Part shown: positions 26,623 to 28,733 of the stretch, one piece after another
Layout: the number at the start of each line of letters is the position of its first letter
Numbering within the stretch: the first letter of the stretch is position 1
DNA from: Granulicella sp.
GTDB lineage: Bacteria; Acidobacteriota; Terriglobia; Terriglobales; Acidobacteriaceae
Reading direction: 5' to 3'
NCBI GenBank assembly: GCA_003133205.1
Contig: PKWK01000303.1
Coordinates: forward strand, 1-28,733
DNA length: 28,733 nucleotides
Program-made: the position numbers and the translations under genes
Notes under the pieces: model-generated
What the model saw: the letters and a program-made list of their open reading frames with translations, nothing else
The model's database searches: none
What the model was told of the DNA's origin: nothing

Positions 26623-26805
26623 TCACTTCTTCGGCGTGTACTCGCACCACACCAGGTTGTCCCGGTAGTCGATATGCAACACCACCTGGAACAGTGCCGG
26701 CGCACCGACAAACCCCGACACCTCCACCCCATCGTCGTGCGAGAACTTCCTGGCGACCGCAATCTCCTTGTAATACGCGATGGCGGCATCATAACCGCTC
26801 GGCCT
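26623..26805 (-). pseudogene. Start-less open frame behind the DNA methyltransferase (frameshifted C-terminus or remnant)
   Basis: A 60-codon open frame ends with a TGA at 26623-26625. It lies directly after, and overlaps by 17 nt, the methyltransferase end, in the +1 frame. It reads GYDAAIAYYKEIAVARKF, then SHDDGVEVSGFVGAPALF, then HIDYRDNLVWCEYTPKK. It has the G/C-rich third positions of a real gene, yet a stop lies just upstream and no ATG, GTG or TTG occurs in its first half. It is therefore either the frameshifted C-terminal part of the methyltransferase or the remnant of a lost gene. I do not recognise a domain in it. Confidence 0.5.
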
Positions 26806-27634
26806 TCATTTGCAACCGTTTTTCCATCACTGCGATCGCCTCTGCACTCACATCCACCAGGCAGAATGCGCGGCCATTCTTCGCTGCCGCCTCGCCCGCG
26901 GTCCCACTCCCCGCAAAAAAATCCAGTACCAAATCGCCCGGGTTCGAGTGGACCCGCACAATCCGCTCCAGAATCCCCAGTGGCTTCTGCGTCGCGTATC
27001 CCGTCTTCTCCTTGCCCGTCGGCGACACGATCGTGTGCCACCACACGTCCGTCGGCGTCTTGCCGCGTGCCGCCTTCTCCGCGCCCACCAACCCCGGCGC
27101 CATGTACGGAATCCGGTCGCTCGCCTCCAGGTTGAACGTGTACCGCTCCGGATCGCGCGTGTACCAAAGGATTGTGTCGTGCTTCGCCGGCCACCGCTTC
27201 GTCGCCCGCGCCCCGTAGTCGTACGCCCAGATAATCTCGTTCTGGAAACTCTCCCGTCCGAATATCTGATCCAGCATCACCTTGCAGTAATGCACCTCGC
27301 GATAGTCGATGTGGAAGAACAAACTCCCCGTCGGCGCCAGCACCCGGTGCGCCTCCACCAGCCGCGGCCGCAGAAATCCCAAAAAGTCGTCGAACCGGTC
27401 CGCGTAGCCCGCAATCTCATCAACCGGCCTCTCCGCCCGATCCACCAGTTCTGTCCGGTACCGTCGCCCGCCGAACCCCACCCGGTCGCCTGCGTCGTCC
27501 TGCACCGTCTTCATCCGCAGACGCGTCTGCCGCCGTCCCGTGTTGAACGGCGGATCGATATAGATCAGCGCCACCAACCCCGTCTCCATCCGGCGCAGCG
27601 CCTCCAGGTTGTCTCCATGCACGATCCGGTTCAA
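26789..27634 (-). CDS. Beta-class DNA (adenine- or cytosine-N4) methyltransferase
   Basis: This 281-aa site-specific DNA methyltransferase has motif IV first (DPPFNTG, 27-33) and the SAM-binding motif I late (DFFAGSGTAGEAA, from 238), the order of the beta class. TQKPLGILERIV is the motif X-type segment before motif I. The D-P-P-F core fits N6-adenine or N4-cytosine. TTG at 27634 is the likely start, because AAGGGGGTGGA lies right before it and the following NRIVHGDNLEALR is the usual family N-terminus. No restriction endonuclease or specificity gene is adjacent, so it is an orphan here. Coding-like sequence continues past its stop in another frame, so the C-terminus may be shortened by a frameshift. 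Confidence 0.85.
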   Translation of the reverse strand: MNRIVHGDNLEALRRMETGLVALIYIDPPFNTGRRQTRLRMKTVQDDAGDRVGFGGRRYRTELVDRAERPVDEIAGYADRFDDFLGFLRPRLVEAHRVLAPTGSLFFHIDYREVHYCKVMLDQIFGRESFQNEIIWAYDYGARATKRWPAKHDTILWYTRDPERYTFNLEASDRIPYMAPGLVGAEKAARGKTPTDVWWHTIVSPTGKEKTGYATQKPLGILERIVRVHSNPGDLVLDFFAGSGTAGEAAAKNGRAFCLVDVSAEAIAVMEKRLQMKAERL

Positions 27635-27748
27635 TCCACCCCCTTGTGTGTCGCAACCAGACTACCCCGAACGAAAAACCACTGGACTCTATTGACGCAA
27701 GGAGTATTGTTTCAACGATCCCCGAAAGCGGCGATCCACGGTGCCGTA

Positions 27749-28678
27749 ATGGCAAATGCTGCGACTCTGAAGCCTCTCAAGCCGCAAGTCCCGCCCGCCG
27801 CCGTCGCGGTCGCTCCCCCATTTGCGCCTGCCTCCACATCTGCGCCATTCCGCGCCTTCGCCATGCTCTCCCATCGCGGCCATGTGCGCCACGCCAACCA
27901 GGATGCCTGCGCTGCCCTGCCCGACCTCGGCGCCTTCGTCGTCTGCGATGGCATTGGAGGAGCCGCCGCCGGTGAGGTCGCCAGCCATCTCGCCGCCGAA
28001 GCCTTCCTGCACGCCCTCAGCCAGCCCGTCCCCAACCCCTCCCGACGCATCTCGCCCAAAGCCGCGCCCAGTCCCAACCCGAACAACGACGCCGCGCACC
28101 TTCCCGCAAACCATCCCCACTCCCGCCTCCACGAGGCCGTCCGCGCCGCCAACCAGGCCGTCTTCCGCCACTCCCGCAAGTCGCCCAGCCTCCACGGCAT
28201 GGGCACAACCCTCGTAGCGGTTCTGCTGGAAGATGCCACCGCAGCTAGCCCCACCTCGACCCTCTGGCTCGCCCACGTCGGCGACAGCCGCTGCTATCGC
28301 TTCCGCCGCGGCGCCCTCCACCTTCTCACTCAGGACCACTCGCTGGTCGAGGAGCAGATCCGCGCCGGCGTGCTCAGCCGTGTTCAGGCCGGCCGTTCGC
28401 CCATCCGCAACATCATCACCCGAGCCATCGGTTCGCAGCCCACGGTCGAGCCCGACATCGCCGCCCACGACGCCCAGCGCGGCGACCTCTACCTGCTCGC
28501 CTCCGACGGCCTCACCCGCGAACTCGCCGACGCCGAAATCGCCCAAATCCTGACGCCCAAGCTCGCCCGCACTGCCAGCCCCGCCGCGCTTGAATCCGCC
28601 TGCCAGGCCCTCATCGACGCCGCCAACGCACACGGCGGCCGCGACAACATCACCGTCCTCCTCATCGCCTGCCCGTAG
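27749..28678 (+). CDS. PP2C-family serine/threonine protein phosphatase
   Basis: Mn/Mg-dependent phosphatase of 309 aa, complete and single-domain. The PP2C motifs occur in order: HRGHVRHANQD, the metal motif VVCDGIGGAAAGE (D67, G68), HGMGTTLVAVLL, LAHVGDSRCYRFRRG, LTQDHSLVEEQIRAG, ITRAIGSQPTVEPDI, LLASDGLTRELAD and GGRDNITVLLI. A Pro/Asn-rich insertion (about 92-130) and a Pro/Ala-rich N-terminal tail of about 33 residues are extra. It belongs to the PrpC/PstP type that usually opposes an Hanks-type kinase, but no kinase gene is in view. The frame is open far upstream through the methyltransferase region; ATG at 27749 is the first start that avoids that overlap, though it lacks an RBS. Confidence 0.9.
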   Translation: MANAATLKPLKPQVPPAAVAVAPPFAPASTSAPFRAFAMLSHRGHVRHANQDACAALPDLGAFVVCDGIGGAAAGEVASHLAAEAFLHALSQPVPNPSRRISPKAAPSPNPNNDAAHLPANHPHSRLHEAVRAANQAVFRHSRKSPSLHGMGTTLVAVLLEDATAASPTSTLWLAHVGDSRCYRFRRGALHLLTQDHSLVEEQIRAGVLSRVQAGRSPIRNIITRAIGSQPTVEPDIAAHDAQRGDLYLLASDGLTRELADAEIAQILTPKLARTASPAALESACQALIDAANAHGGRDNITVLLIACP

Positions 28679-28706
28679 CGCCATTCGTTGGCCATTCCCC
28701 TTGCTT

Positions 28707-28733
28707 GTCATTCCGCAGCGAAGCGGAGGAATC
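28707..28733. repeat. Start of a probable dispersed intergenic repeat, cut by the window end
   Basis: The last 27 bases (from GTCATTCCGCAG) form an imperfect palindrome, TTCCGC-AGCGAA-GCGGA-GGAA. I recall closely similar intergenic sequence in many copies in Acidobacteriaceae genomes, but only this partial copy is in the window, so the repeat status is recollection plus the palindrome. Confidence 0.4.

Noticed and set aside
26810..27748. Upstream extension of the PP2C frame
   Set aside because: It is antisense to the methyltransferase and its translation is Arg/His/Pro-rich; PP2C begins after 27749.

Overview
The window is GC-rich bacterial chromosome with dense genes on both strands. The gene set suggests a Gram-negative member of the Acidobacteriota (Acidobacteriaceae / Terriglobia type). 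The pointers are an outer-membrane beta-barrel protein with a C-terminal Phe, a bacterial VKOR, a relative of the futalosine-pathway enzyme MqnC, FAD/folate-type TrmFO, and an mreBCD-mrdA-rodA-rng block. The taxonomic call is inference from protein resemblance, not from a marker such as 16S rRNA, which is absent. I saw no rRNA, tRNA, CRISPR array or transposase gene.

Layout. 1-283 is an AT-rich non-coding stretch with three diverged copies of a short unit. trmFO (284-1735) faces a two-gene minus-strand unit: a DUF2007/zinc-ribbon protein and a YdjM-type membrane hydrolase. Then come ligA (+), a GMC-type flavoprotein and ald (both -), and, divergent from ald, the cell-elongation cluster mreB, mreC, mreD, mrdA (PBP2) and rodA. 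After a 592-bp non-coding leader follows a very large RNase E/G. An outer-membrane beta-barrel gene (+) ends at a strong bidirectional terminator shared with a FitAB/VapBC-type toxin-antitoxin pair (-). The rest of the minus strand holds a CslA/cellulose-synthase-like glycosyltransferase, a pentapeptide-repeat protein, an MqnC-like protein without its iron-sulfur cysteines, a small coiled-coil/TM protein and a VKOR. On the plus strand are a stand-alone CZB zinc-binding protein, a zinc-ribbon DUF4870 membrane protein and, divergent from an orphan DNA methyltransferase, a PP2C phosphatase.

How the genes work together. MreB/C/D, PBP2 and RodA form the elongasome that inserts lateral-wall peptidoglycan, and RNase G/E next to mre genes is a synteny also known in Enterobacteria. 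The other genes are mostly one- or two-gene units. Several of these (ligA, the YdjM gene, the antitoxin, the MqnC-like gene, possibly the glycosyltransferase and the DUF2007 gene) have a -10-like hexamer only 6-8 nt before the start codon and no Shine-Dalgarno, as expected for leaderless mRNAs.

The most unusual items are: (1) an MqnC homologue in which all three radical-SAM cysteines are replaced; (2) an RNase E/G whose S1 domain is split by about 730 residues of disordered RG-rich and acidic sequence; (3) a REP-like hairpin element read in frame inside trmFO, with a sister copy near 26.5 kb; (4) a coding-like open frame without a start codon immediately behind the DNA methyltransferase; and (5) a possible frameshift at the 5' end of the glycosyltransferase gene. 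No complete new multi-gene system was evident.
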